A model generated the notes under the pieces. It was not told the origin of the DNA. It saw only the letters and a list, made by a program, of their open reading frames with translations, and ran no database searches. From JBPCOI01 sp051000395 (GTDB lineage: Bacteria; Actinomycetota; Actinomycetes; Mycobacteriales; Jatrophihabitantaceae), in NCBI GenBank assembly GCA_051000395.1, contig JBPCOI010000090.1, positions 1 through 64,000 on the forward strand: 64,000 bases of DNA, read 5' to 3'. This document shows positions 1-8,077 of this stretch, piece after piece. The translations under genes were made by a program, and so were the position numbers. Position 1 is the stretch's first letter, and every line of letters starts with the position of its first letter.

Positions 1-640
1 CCTCGAGGCCTGCCGCCGCCGCGCCGCGGGCGACGGCCGTCAGCCAGCGGGCGCAGCGGGCCGGCGGCACGCGCCGGCGCAGCTGGTTTGGTGGTGATCC
101 GCGCCAGCACACCGAGGGTGTTCTCCGCCTCGAACGGGTGACGCCTTGCAGCGCCGCATAGAGGCTGATGCCCAGCGACCACACGTCGCTGGCGCTGGTC
201 GCCGGCGCTCCCCGGGCGACCTCGGGCGCCATGTAGGCGACCGTGCCGAACATCATCCCGGTCGCGGTCACCGACACATCGCCGCTCACCCGGGCGATCC
301 CGAAGTCGCCCAGCTTCGCCGACCCGTCGGCCTCGAGGAAGATGTTGGCCGGCTGACGTCGCGGTGCACCACGCCGATCCGGTGCGCCGCCGCCAGCGCG
401 GACGCCGCGTCGGCGATGATCCGCGCCGCCCGCGCGACCCGGAGCGGGCCGTCGACGCGCAACCGCTCGGCGAGCGAGAGACCCCGGGCACGTACTCCAT
501 GACGACGTAGCGCTGGCCGTCGGCCACCAGCAGGTCGTAGACCGCCACGACCGCCGAATGTCGCACCTGGGCGGCCATCCGGGCCTCACGCAGCAGCCGG
601 TCGAGATCCTGCGGGCCGACCGACGGTGCGTCGGCGAATC
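1..640 (-). pseudogene. Ser/Thr protein kinase domain, truncated and frameshifted
   Basis: Reading the minus strand from about 640 down gives kinase subdomains in order: a helix alphaC-like stretch (REARMAAQVRHSAVVAVYD), hinge MEYVPG, catalytic loop HRDV(K)PANI, the DFG motif in LGDFGIAR, GTVAYMAPE and DVWSLGISLYAAL. These pieces lie in different frames. Restoring one base near 482-485, 353-354 and 142-144 rejoins them, and a further shift near 40-60 is possible. The Gly-rich loop and the ATP-binding lysine are not found upstream of 640, so the N-terminus is missing. It resembles a bacterial Hanks-type (PknB-like) kinase. Three or more single-base losses within 500 bp at the window edge suggest either a decayed gene or a poor-quality contig end. 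No intact product can be translated. Confidence 0.75.
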
Positions 641-757
641 TTCTACTGCACCGCTCAGCGTACGGGCACGGTTTTCGGCGCGCCTGCGCGGAATTGTCGG
701 AGGCGCGTGCGAGCTTGGACGCAGTCGATCCGTAGCAGTGAGCGAAGGAGCGCAGCG

Positions 758-952
758 ATGTCCGCCGAGCTGTACGCGACCTGTCCCACGTGTGCCGAAG
801 CGCGTGTGGTGGAGCAGCCGCCCTGCGCCGAGGGTCACGGTGCGTCGTGCCCCGACCGCGCCTGCGTCGAGTGCGGCACCGCGCTGTACGTCGACCCCTC
901 GCTGGTCGGGTTCGCAGCCGACATCGCACTCACGGTGCACCGCGCTGCGTGA
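758..952 (+). CDS. small Cys-rich hypothetical protein, possible zinc ribbon
   Basis: A 64-residue product starts at ATG 758 behind a GGAG-like ribosome site (agcgaaggagcgc). It holds CPTC, further single cysteines, and a C-x3-C-x2-C arrangement (CPDRACVEC), seven cysteines in all, which suggests a metal-binding ribbon. It ends 2 bp before the ATG of the DUF3000 gene, so the two are probably cotranscribed. I do not recognise the family. Its function is unknown, and its reality rests on the ribosome site, the Cys pattern and the tight spacing. Confidence 0.5.
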   Translation: MSAELYATCPTCAEARVVEQPPCAEGHGASCPDRACVECGTALYVDPSLVGFAADIALTVHRAA

Positions 953-954
953 CG

Positions 955-1575
955 ATGATCCCGACCCCGCCGCGTCCGCAGGCAGTCAAGGTGAGCGACC
1001 AGCGCGTGCCGCAGCCGGTCGCGGCCGAGCTACCGAGGCCCGAGCTGTTCCGCCAGGCGGTCGCCAGCCTGACCGGTACCGCGGTGCGTCCCGAGGTTCA
1101 CGTCGAGCCGCTGCGTCCCCCGCAGCGCCTGGCCCCGTGGAGCTATGCGATCTCCGCCGACGTGCGCGACACCGACGGCACCGAGCTGGCCATCGGGCGC
1201 CTGGTGCTGCTGCACGATCCGGACGGCGTCGAGGCCTGGGACGGCGTGCTGCGGCTCGTGGCCTTCGCCTCGGCCGAACTCGATTCGCAGATGGGTGTCG
1301 ATCCGATGCTGCCCGCCGTCGGGTGGAGCTGGCTCAGCGGAGCGCTCGACGAGCGCGGCGCTGCCTACCGCGCCGCGGGGGGCACCGTCACGCAGACGAC
1401 GTCCACGCGCTTCGGTGACCTCGCCGGTCCGCAGACCACGATCGAGCTGGAACTCCGCGCGTCGTGGACCGCCGACGACGCGAGCATGGGCCCGCACCTG
1501 CAGGCGTTCGTCGACCTGCTCTGCACGGCCGCGGGGTTGCCCCCCGAGGGCGTGACCGCCCTGCCCCCGGCCTGA
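955..1575 (+). CDS. DUF3000 family protein
   Basis: The product is about 206 residues from ATG 955; GTG 991 (giving VSDQRVPQPV) is a reasonable alternative start. It has the actinobacterial DUF3000 look: an N-terminal segment PELFRQAVASLTGTAVRPEV, then SYAISADV and a central FASAELDSQMGVDPMLPAVGW stretch. In actinobacteria this family sits directly upstream of the RNase D-like HRDC protein, as here, where the next start is 1 bp beyond the stop. There are no membrane segments or known catalytic motifs. The function is unknown; cotranscription with RNase D points to RNA-related housekeeping, which is inference. Confidence 0.85.
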   Translation: MIPTPPRPQAVKVSDQRVPQPVAAELPRPELFRQAVASLTGTAVRPEVHVEPLRPPQRLAPWSYAISADVRDTDGTELAIGRLVLLHDPDGVEAWDGVLRLVAFASAELDSQMGVDPMLPAVGWSWLSGALDERGAAYRAAGGTVTQTTSTRFGDLAGPQTTIELELRASWTADDASMGPHLQAFVDLLCTAAGLPPEGVTALPPA

Positions 1576-1576
1576 C

Positions 1577-2824
1577 GTGGCCGAGCCCGAGAGCGGCGCC
1601 GCGGACGAACAACCCGAGATTCCGCTGCTGCGCGTGCCCGCCGACGGGGTGCAGGAGCCGATCGGCACGGGCGAGCAGCTCGAGGCGCTGATCGCCCGGA
1701 TGCGCGCGGCGACGGGTCCGCTCGCGGTCGACGCCGAGCGGGCCTCGGGCTACCGCTACAGCCAGCGGGCCTATCTGGTGCAGCTTCGCCGCGCAGGCGT
1801 GGGCACCGTGCTGCTCGATCCGATCGAGCTGCCCGCGCTGGGCGCGCTCAACGAGGCGATCGGCGACACCGAATGGATCCTGCACGCGGCGAATCAGGAC
1901 CTGCCGTGCCTGGCCGAGATCGGACTGCGCCCGGCGCGCCTGTTCGACACGGAGTTGGCCGGACGCCTGCTCGGCGAGGAACGCGTGGCGCTCGGCACGA
2001 TGGTCGAGCAGCATCTCGGCGTCCGGCTGGAGAAGGGTCATTCGGCAGCGGACTGGTCCACGCGGCCGCTCCCGCACGAGTGGCTGGTTTACGCGGCGCT
2101 CGACGTGGAGCTGCTGGTGCCGCTTCGCGACGCGCTGGGCGAGCTGCTCAATGCGGCCGGCAAACAGGAGTGGGCCCGTCAGGAGTTCGAGGCGGTCCGG
2201 CTCGCACCTCCGAACGCAGCACGAACCGAGCCGTGGCGGCGGACGTCTGGCATCCACAAGGTGCGCAGCCGGCGCCAGCTCGCCGTCGTGCGGGCGCTGT
2301 GGCAGGCGCGCAACTCCTACGCGGCGCAGCGCGACGTCGCACCGGGCCGGATCCTGCCCGATTCGGCCGTCGTCGACGCGGCGCGGACCCTGCCGCGACG
2401 CGCGTCCGAGCTGGCCGCACTGCCGATCTTCGGCGGCCCGCGTCAACGCCGTCAGCTCGATCGCTGGTTCACTGCCGTCCAGGACGCGCTCGCCCTCGGC
2501 GACGACGAGCTGCCGCCGAGCACCGGCAACGAGGGCGACGGCATGCCGCCCGCGTCGCGCTGGCGCGAGCGCGACCCGGTGGCAGCCCGCAGGCTGCTCG
2601 CCTGCCGCGACGCGGTGAACGCCCTGGGCCAGCAGTACGCCGTCCTCCCGCAGAACCTGCTCGCCTCCGGTGTGGTCCGGCGGCTGGCGTGGGCTCCCCC
2701 GCCGCTGCTCACGGACGAGTGCGTCGGGCACCGGCTGGCCGAGCTGGGCGCCCGGCCCTGGCAGGTGCAGCTGAGCGCCGGCCCCCTCAGCGCCGCGCTC
2801 AACGGCGCGCCGGCCGCGGAGTAA
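1577..2824 (+). CDS. ribonuclease D-like 3'-5' exonuclease with HRDC domain
   Basis: The product is 415 residues from GTG 1577. A DEDD-type exonuclease domain is visible: Exo I with Asp52 and Glu54 (VDAERASGYRY), Exo II around Asp108 (HAANQDLPCL), and Exo III with Tyr172 and Asp176 (YAALDVELL), the DEDDy arrangement of RNase D. An HRDC helical domain follows at about residues 228-300 (RRQLAVVRALWQARNSYA...). A less conserved C-terminal HRDC-like region with GMPPASRWRERDP continues to the end. Family members trim the 3' ends of structured RNAs. The gene follows DUF3000 with 1 bp between them and faces the convergent kinase gene. All catalytic residues are present, so it should be active. Confidence 0.9.
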   Translation: MAEPESGAADEQPEIPLLRVPADGVQEPIGTGEQLEALIARMRAATGPLAVDAERASGYRYSQRAYLVQLRRAGVGTVLLDPIELPALGALNEAIGDTEWILHAANQDLPCLAEIGLRPARLFDTELAGRLLGEERVALGTMVEQHLGVRLEKGHSAADWSTRPLPHEWLVYAALDVELLVPLRDALGELLNAAGKQEWARQEFEAVRLAPPNAARTEPWRRTSGIHKVRSRRQLAVVRALWQARNSYAAQRDVAPGRILPDSAVVDAARTLPRRASELAALPIFGGPRQRRQLDRWFTAVQDALALGDDELPPSTGNEGDGMPPASRWRERDPVAARRLLACRDAVNALGQQYAVLPQNLLASGVVRRLAWAPPPLLTDECVGHRLAELGARPWQVQLSAGPLSAALNGAPAAE

Positions 2825-2836
2825 CGGACCCGTGTG

Positions 2837-4027
2837 TCAGGCCGCGGCCTCGCTCGTGCCGGGGCGGCGCGCGGGCTGAGCCTCGCCGCGGCGCGGTAGC
2901 TCGATGCGGATTGCGAGGCCGCCGAACGGCGGAGCGGCGGCCTGCAACTGGCCGTGGTGCGCGTCGACGATCAAGCGGACGATGGCCAGACCGAGCCCGG
3001 CGCCGCGCGTAGCGGTGCGCACTCGCCCGCCGCGGCGGAACGGCTCGAAGAGCGCGTCCACCTCGCCGGGCGGGATCACGGCGCCCCCGTTGGTCACGTG
3101 CAACCACACGCGCTCCGCGGTCTGGCCGGTGGCGATACGCAACCAGCCGTCGGGGACGTTGTGGCGGATCGCGTTTTCGACCAGGTTGCCCACCAGCCGC
3201 TCGAGCAGCCCCGGATCCCCGGCGGTGCATGCCGCGACGACATCGGTCTCGATGGTGACGCCCTTGCTCGTCGACTCGGCCGACACTGCGTGCAGGACGC
3301 GCGGGACGAGCGCCGCGAGGTTGACCGGTTCGCGTACCTCCAGCTCGCCGCGTTCGACGGCCTGCAGCCGCGCGAGAGTGAGCAGCGAGGACACCAGCCG
3401 CTGGGCCCGCTCGGTGGCGCCGGCTACCACCTCGCCCATGCGCCGCAGCTCCGCGACGTCCGCATCGGGATCGCCGAGGGTCACCTCGAGCTCGGTGCGG
3501 ATCACCGACAGCGGTGTGCGCAGCTCGTGGCTGGCGTTGGCGACGAAGGACCGCTGACTGTCGAACGCCGCGTCCAGACGCGCCAGCATCTCATCGAAGG
3601 TGTCGGCCAGCTCGCGCAGCTCGTCGTCCGGGCCACCCAGGTTGATTCGGTGATCGAGCGTCTCGGTGGACAACTGCTGCGCGGTCCTGGTGAGCTTCGC
3701 GATCGGCCGAAGCGCCTGCTTGGCCAGCAGGTAACCACCGGTCGCCCCGATGACGACGATCACCGCGAAGTAGATCAACCCGGTGTGCAGGAGGTAGTCG
3801 ACGGACTGGTTGCGCGCCTGGTGCCCGATCGTGCTCGGGTCGATTCGCCGGGTCCCTCGCTGGTCGGTGACGGTCACCGTGCCGACGGTGTTGAAGAACG
3901 GCAGCCGCGCGATCGAGCGCTCCAGCAGCACGATCGAGATGAACAGCAGCGAGACACCGACGAGCAGCACCAGTCCGCCGTAGAGCAACGCCATGCGGAT
4001 CCGCAGCGTCGGGCGGAAGAGCCTCAC
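2837..4027 (-). CDS. two-component sensor histidine kinase
   Basis: The product is 396 residues. It has two transmembrane helices (about 13-33 and 83-102) enclosing a short extracytoplasmic loop of about 50 residues, then a HAMP linker (residues 103-155). A HisKA domain carries the phospho-accepting His167 in SHELRTPLS. The HATPase domain has an N box near residue 285 (LVENAIRHN) and a G box RGAGLGLAIVRL near 345-360. The gene overlaps the response regulator by 4 bp (GTGA), so the pair is translationally coupled. Its closest architecture is the OmpR-partner class (PrrB/TrcS/CssS-like). The signal is not predictable from the small sensor loop. Confidence 0.92.
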   Translation of the reverse strand: MRLFRPTLRIRMALLYGGLVLLVGVSLLFISIVLLERSIARLPFFNTVGTVTVTDQRGTRRIDPSTIGHQARNQSVDYLLHTGLIYFAVIVVIGATGGYLLAKQALRPIAKLTRTAQQLSTETLDHRINLGGPDDELRELADTFDEMLARLDAAFDSQRSFVANASHELRTPLSVIRTELEVTLGDPDADVAELRRMGEVVAGATERAQRLVSSLLTLARLQAVERGELEVREPVNLAALVPRVLHAVSAESTSKGVTIETDVVAACTAGDPGLLERLVGNLVENAIRHNVPDGWLRIATGQTAERVWLHVTNGGAVIPPGEVDALFEPFRRGGRVRTATRGAGLGLAIVRLIVDAHHGQLQAAAPPFGGLAIRIELPRRGEAQPARRPGTSEAAA

Positions 4028-4725
4028 GAGAGAGCCTCGGCTCCTTCCGCGTCGTCCGCGAGCGCGATCGGGTCGATGCGGTAACCCGATCCGACGACAG
4101 TGTCGATGATCGCGGGCTCGCCGAGCTTGCGCCGCAAGGTCATCATCGTGACGCGCACGGTGGTGGTGAACGGGTCGGCGTTCTCGTCCCAGACGCGGTC
4201 GAGCAGCTCCTCGCTGCTGACCACCGCGCCCTGCGCCGTGAGCAACGTCGCGAGCACGCCGAACTCCTTGCGCGTGAGCTCGACGGGTTCGCCGTCGCGC
4301 GTGACCGTCCGCTTGGCCGAGTCCAGCTCGACGTTGCCGGCCGTCAGCACCGGCGGCGCCGCGGGCGTCGTCCGCCGCCCGAGAGCCCGCACCCGCGCCA
4401 CCAACTCGGCGAACGCGAAGGGCTTGGGCAGGTAGTCGTCGGCGCCCAGCCCGAGCCCGGTGACCTTGTCCTCGACGGTGCCGCTGGCGGTGAGCATCAT
4501 GACGCGGGTGAGCACCCCGTCGTCGGTGAGCCGTCGGCAGATGTCGTCACCGCTCATGCCCGGCAGGTCACGGTCGAGCACGACGACGTCGTAGCGAGTG
4601 AGCGACGCCTTGCGGTAGCCGTCGTCGCCGTCGGTTGCGACGTCCACGGCCATGCCCTCGCGTCGCAGCCCGCGGGCCACCGCCTCGGCGAGCTGTACTT
4701 CGTCCTCAACGACGAGGATCCGCAT
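4024..4725 (-). CDS. OmpR/PhoB-family response regulator
   Basis: The product is 233 residues from the ATG that begins MRILVVEDE; an upstream GTG would add ten unconserved residues. The receiver domain shows the acidic pair in VEDE, phospho-acceptor Asp51 (VVVLDRDLPG), the switch threonine (MLTASG) and the conserved lysine (DYLPKPF). The C-terminal winged-helix domain carries ELTRKEFGVLATLL and TVRVTMMTLRRKLGEP, typical of the Trans_Reg_C DNA-binding fold. It is the partner of the histidine kinase that overlaps its stop codon. Its target genes cannot be told from the sequence. Confidence 0.93.
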   Translation of the reverse strand: MRILVVEDEVQLAEAVARGLRREGMAVDVATDGDDGYRKASLTRYDVVVLDRDLPGMSGDDICRRLTDDGVLTRVMMLTASGTVEDKVTGLGLGADDYLPKPFAFAELVARVRALGRRTTPAAPPVLTAGNVELDSAKRTVTRDGEPVELTRKEFGVLATLLTAQGAVVSSEELLDRVWDENADPFTTTVRVTMMTLRRKLGEPAIIDTVVGSGYRIDPIALADDAEGAEALS

Positions 4726-4832
4726 GTCGTCCCTGCCTCCTGGCCCTGTCGACACCGCCTGTCGCAGTGTCTCAGTGCCACCGTGTCCGTGCGGCTGGTT
4801 GCCGCCGTGTTGCCGCCGCGTCGGTCGTTGGA

Positions 4833-6782
4833 TCAGCCGCCGAACTCGCCCGCGCGACGAGCTGCCGGGAGGTCCGTTCCCGGCTCGCTACCGGGTGAAA
4901 CGAGGACAGACCACTCGACGATGCGGCGCCCGATGTCCGGGACGGTGAGACCGGCCCAGGCCCGAACGTCGGCGACCGTGCCGTGCCGCGGGAACTCCGG
5001 CGGGACGCCGATCTGGCGGACGGGCACGTCGACCCCGGCCGCGGACAGCGCCTGCGCGATCCGCGAGCCGACGCCGCCGAGCACGCTGCCGTCCTCGACC
5101 GTCACGACCAGGCGCGCGCGGGCGCCCAACTCGACGAGCGCCGGGGCGACGGGGCTGACCCACCGGGGGTCCACGACGCGGACCGAGTAGCCGGCCTGCC
5201 GCACAGCGGTGCAGGCGGCGAGCGCGTCGGCTGCCGTGGCACCGATCGCTACGAGCAGGACGTCGACGTCGGCACCAGGATCCGGTTCGGCGAGAACGTC
5301 GACGCCGTCCAGGCGGCGCAGCGCCGCGATCTCGTCGCCGATCGGGGTCTTCGGGAAGCGGAGCACCGTCGGCCCGGCTGCGTGCGCGACCGCCTGGGCG
5401 AGCTCCTCGCGCAGCGTGGCCTCATCGCGCGGCGCCGCGATCCGCAGGCCCGGGACGACGCCCAGGATGGCGAGATCCCACACCCCGTTGTGGCTTGGGC
5501 CGTCCTCGCCGGTTATCCCGGCCCGGTCCAACACGACGGTGACCGGCAGCCGGTGCAGCGCGACGTCCATCAGCAGCTGATCGAAGGCTCGGTTGAGGAA
5601 GGTCGCATAGACCGCGACGACCGGGTGCAGGCCGCCGGAAGCCAGGCCGGCGGCCGAGGTGAGCGCGTGCTGCTCGGCGATGCCGACATCGAAACAGCGG
5701 TCCGGGAACGCGTGCTGGAAGGAGTTCAGGCCGGTCGGCTCGCACATCGCCGCAGTGATGGCGACGATGTCGTCGCGCTCGCCGCCGAGGCGGACCAGCT
5801 CGTCGGCAAACACGCTCGTCCAGCTGCGACCGCTTCGCGCCATGACGCGGCCGGTCACCGGGTCGACCGGACGCCACTGATGCATCTGGTCGGACTCGTC
5901 GTTCTCGGCCGGCGCGTACCCGTAACCCTTGCGGGTAACGCAGTGCACGATCACCGGTGCGCCGAAGCCGCGCGCCAGCGCGAAGGCGCTCTCCAGCGCG
6001 GCGATATCGTGACCGTCGACCGGTCCGAGGTACTTCAGGCCCAGATCCTCGAACATGCCCTGCGGCGCGAGCAGGTCCTTGATCCCGCGCTTCATCCCGT
6101 GCAGCGCCTCGTAGAGCGGTGCGCCCACGACCGGCACCCGCGGCAGGCCGCCCTTGACCTGGCCGAGCATCCGCTCGTAACCGGGCCGCAGCCGCAGGCC
6201 GGCGAGATGATCGGCAAGCCCGCCGATCGTCGGCGAGTACGAGCGTCCGTTGTCGTTGACGACGATGATGACCGGACGGTCGGCGGCAGCGATGTTGTTC
6301 AACGCCTCCCAGCACATCCCGCCGGTCAGCGCGCCTTCGCCGACGACGGCGATGACCGGCTTACGCTCGCCGCGCACGTCGAATGCCTTGGCCAGCCCGT
6401 CGGCGTAGGACAGCGCAGTGGAGGCGTGCGAGTTCTCGATCCAGTCGTGGACGCTCTCGGCCCGGTTCGGATATCCGGACAACCCGCCGGTCTGGCGCAG
6501 CGTCGACATCTGCTCGGCTCGTCCGGTGAGGATCTTGTGGACGTAGGCCTGATGACCGACGTCGAACAGGATCGGCTCCGTCGGCGAGTCGAAGCACCGG
6601 TGCAGGGCGATGGTCAGCTCGACGGCGCCGAGGTTCGGCCCCAGGTGCCCGGTGTGCAGCCGCGACGCGGTCTGCACCAGCAGGTCACGGATCTCCGCGG
6701 CAAGCAGCGCCAGCTCGTCGGCGTCGAGGGTGCGCAGGTCGGCCGGCGAGCGCAGACGGGCGAGAACGTGTGTCACAAGCAC
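4833..6782 (-). CDS. dxs: 1-deoxy-D-xylulose-5-phosphate synthase
   Basis: The 649-residue thiamine-diphosphate enzyme condenses pyruvate and glyceraldehyde-3-phosphate, the first step of the MEP isoprenoid pathway. Signatures are SRLHTGHLGPNLGAVELT, DVGHQAYVHKILTGR, the TPP region GEGALTGGMCWEALNN, VDGHD, the catalytic Glu in DVGIAEQHA, and DRAGITGEDGPSHNG. Length matches the family. The usual GDG of the TPP/Mg motif reads GEG here (codon GAA). GTG 6776 is an alternative start: a TACGAT -10-like hexamer on the minus strand lies 8 nt before it, compatible with a leaderless transcript, and no Shine-Dalgarno sequence is visible. A hairpin lies just upstream at 6790-6827. Confidence 0.95.
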   Translation of the reverse strand: MLVTHVLARLRSPADLRTLDADELALLAAEIRDLLVQTASRLHTGHLGPNLGAVELTIALHRCFDSPTEPILFDVGHQAYVHKILTGRAEQMSTLRQTGGLSGYPNRAESVHDWIENSHASTALSYADGLAKAFDVRGERKPVIAVVGEGALTGGMCWEALNNIAAADRPVIIVVNDNGRSYSPTIGGLADHLAGLRLRPGYERMLGQVKGGLPRVPVVGAPLYEALHGMKRGIKDLLAPQGMFEDLGLKYLGPVDGHDIAALESAFALARGFGAPVIVHCVTRKGYGYAPAENDESDQMHQWRPVDPVTGRVMARSGRSWTSVFADELVRLGGERDDIVAITAAMCEPTGLNSFQHAFPDRCFDVGIAEQHALTSAAGLASGGLHPVVAVYATFLNRAFDQLLMDVALHRLPVTVVLDRAGITGEDGPSHNGVWDLAILGVVPGLRIAAPRDEATLREELAQAVAHAAGPTVLRFPKTPIGDEIAALRRLDGVDVLAEPDPGADVDVLLVAIGATAADALAACTAVRQAGYSVRVVDPRWVSPVAPALVELGARARLVVTVEDGSVLGGVGSRIAQALSAAGVDVPVRQIGVPPEFPRHGTVADVRAWAGLTVPDIGRRIVEWSVLVSPGSEPGTDLPAARRAGEFGG

Positions 6783-6789
6783 AAATCGT

Positions 6790-6827
6790 ACGGCCTGCCA
6801 CCGACCGAGCGCTGGTCAACAGGCCGT
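6790..6827 (-). terminator. nested stem-loop between the RNA methyltransferase gene and dxs
   Basis: ACGGCCTG at 6790-6797 pairs perfectly with CAGGCCGT at 6820-6827, and GACC (6802-6805) pairs with GGTC (6814-6817) inside it. The element starts at the stop codon of the methyltransferase gene and is followed on the minus strand by a weakly T-rich stretch. It could end the APC-methyltransferase transcript or fold in the dxs leader. There is no clear U-tract, so the terminator call is tentative. Confidence 0.4.
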
Positions 6828-8077
6828 CAGAGCTCGCCCGGCTCGAGTAGCGCGACGCACTCGACGTGGTGCGTCATCGGGAACGCGTCGAAGGCGCGCA
6901 GCACCGTCAGGCGCCAGCCGAGTCCCGCCGCCACCGCCACGTCACGCGCGAGCGACGCGGGTTCGCAGGCGAGGTAGCCGACGGCCCGCGGGTGCAGCGC
7001 CAGCAGCCGCGCCGTCGTCTCGCGCCCCGCGCCGGCCCGCGGCGGGTCGAGCAGCACGACATCGAACTCGCGCCCGAGGCCGTCCAGCGCTGCCGAGGTG
7101 ACCCGCGCGTGGCGTACCTCGGCCCACGGCAGGTCGGCGAGGTTGCGGCCGGCATCGGCGACAGCAGCCCGGGCGGACTCCAGGCCGAGCACCTGCCCCG
7201 TCGGTCCGACCGCCTCGGCGAACGCCGCGGTGAGCGGCCCCGCGCCGGCGTACAGGTCCAGCACCGACTCCCCCGCCTGCGGCGCGACCGCTCGCAGCAG
7301 CGCCGACGCGAACGTGGCGAGGGCAGCCGGGTGGACCTGCCAGAAGCCGCCCGCCGAGACCGCGAACTCCCGCCCTCCGGAGCGGAAGCTCAGCACGTCG
7401 GGGCCGGACACGCCCTGTACCCGATCCGGCGGCCGCCTGCCACGCGCCTGGCGCCCCGGTCCGGGCCGGTGTGCGAGCACCGCGACGTCGCCGGCACCGT
7501 CGCGGACCACCTCGACGCCGCTGAGTCCGGGCCACTCGCGCTGCAGCACCGTGGAGTCGCCGACCGACGCCGCGCCGAGCGGGCACAGCTCGACGGGTTC
7601 GATCTCGTGCGAGCGGTACCGGTGCAGCCCCGGCCGGCCGTCGCCTTCGACGGCATAGGTGATCCTGGTACGCCAGCCCAGCAGCCCGCCGTCCAACGGC
7701 TCGACCTCGCCGAGCAGTCCGGCGACGTCGATTCCGGCGACGCGGGCGAACTGCTCGCGGATCACGGCCAGCTTCAGCGCCCGCTGCGCCGACGCGCTCG
7801 CGTGCTGCCAGTCGCAGCCGCCGCACCGTCCGGGCCCGGCGTGCGGGCACTGCGGCGCGACACGCTCCGCGCCCGGCTGCAGGATCTCGACCGCGTCCGC
7901 ACGGCAGAACGACGCGCCCCGGTCCTCGGTGACCCGCGCCCGCACCCGCTCGCCGGGCAACGCGTGTCGGACGAAGACGACCCGGCCGTCGTGGCGCGCG
8001 ACGCACGAGCCGCCGTGCGCGGGGGCGCCCACGTCGAGTTCGACGACCTGCCCGAGCAGCGTGCCGTCCTCAACCAC
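6827..8077 (-). CDS. TrmA/RumA-family class I SAM-dependent RNA (uracil-C5) methyltransferase
   Basis: The product is 416 residues from GTG 8077. An N-terminal TRAM-like beta barrel (GQVVELDVGAPAHGGSCVAR ... VRHALPGERV) precedes a candidate iron-sulfur ligand set (CPHAGPGRCGGCDWQ plus an upstream Cys). The SAM-binding domain shows VLDLYAGAGPLT, LLDPPRAGAGRE and the nucleophile Cys in LACEPASLARDVA. The C-terminal FPMTHHVECVALLE holds the general-base Glu. The family makes 5-methyluridine in 23S rRNA or tRNA; which RNA is the target cannot be said from the sequence. It overlaps the end of the APC permease gene by 8 bp, so the two form an operon, as in mycobacteria. Confidence 0.9.
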   Translation of the reverse strand: MVEDGTLLGQVVELDVGAPAHGGSCVARHDGRVVFVRHALPGERVRARVTEDRGASFCRADAVEILQPGAERVAPQCPHAGPGRCGGCDWQHASASAQRALKLAVIREQFARVAGIDVAGLLGEVEPLDGGLLGWRTRITYAVEGDGRPGLHRYRSHEIEPVELCPLGAASVGDSTVLQREWPGLSGVEVVRDGAGDVAVLAHRPGPGRQARGRRPPDRVQGVSGPDVLSFRSGGREFAVSAGGFWQVHPAALATFASALLRAVAPQAGESVLDLYAGAGPLTAAFAEAVGPTGQVLGLESARAAVADAGRNLADLPWAEVRHARVTSAALDGLGREFDVVLLDPPRAGAGRETTARLLALHPRAVGYLACEPASLARDVAVAAGLGWRLTVLRAFDAFPMTHHVECVALLEPGEL

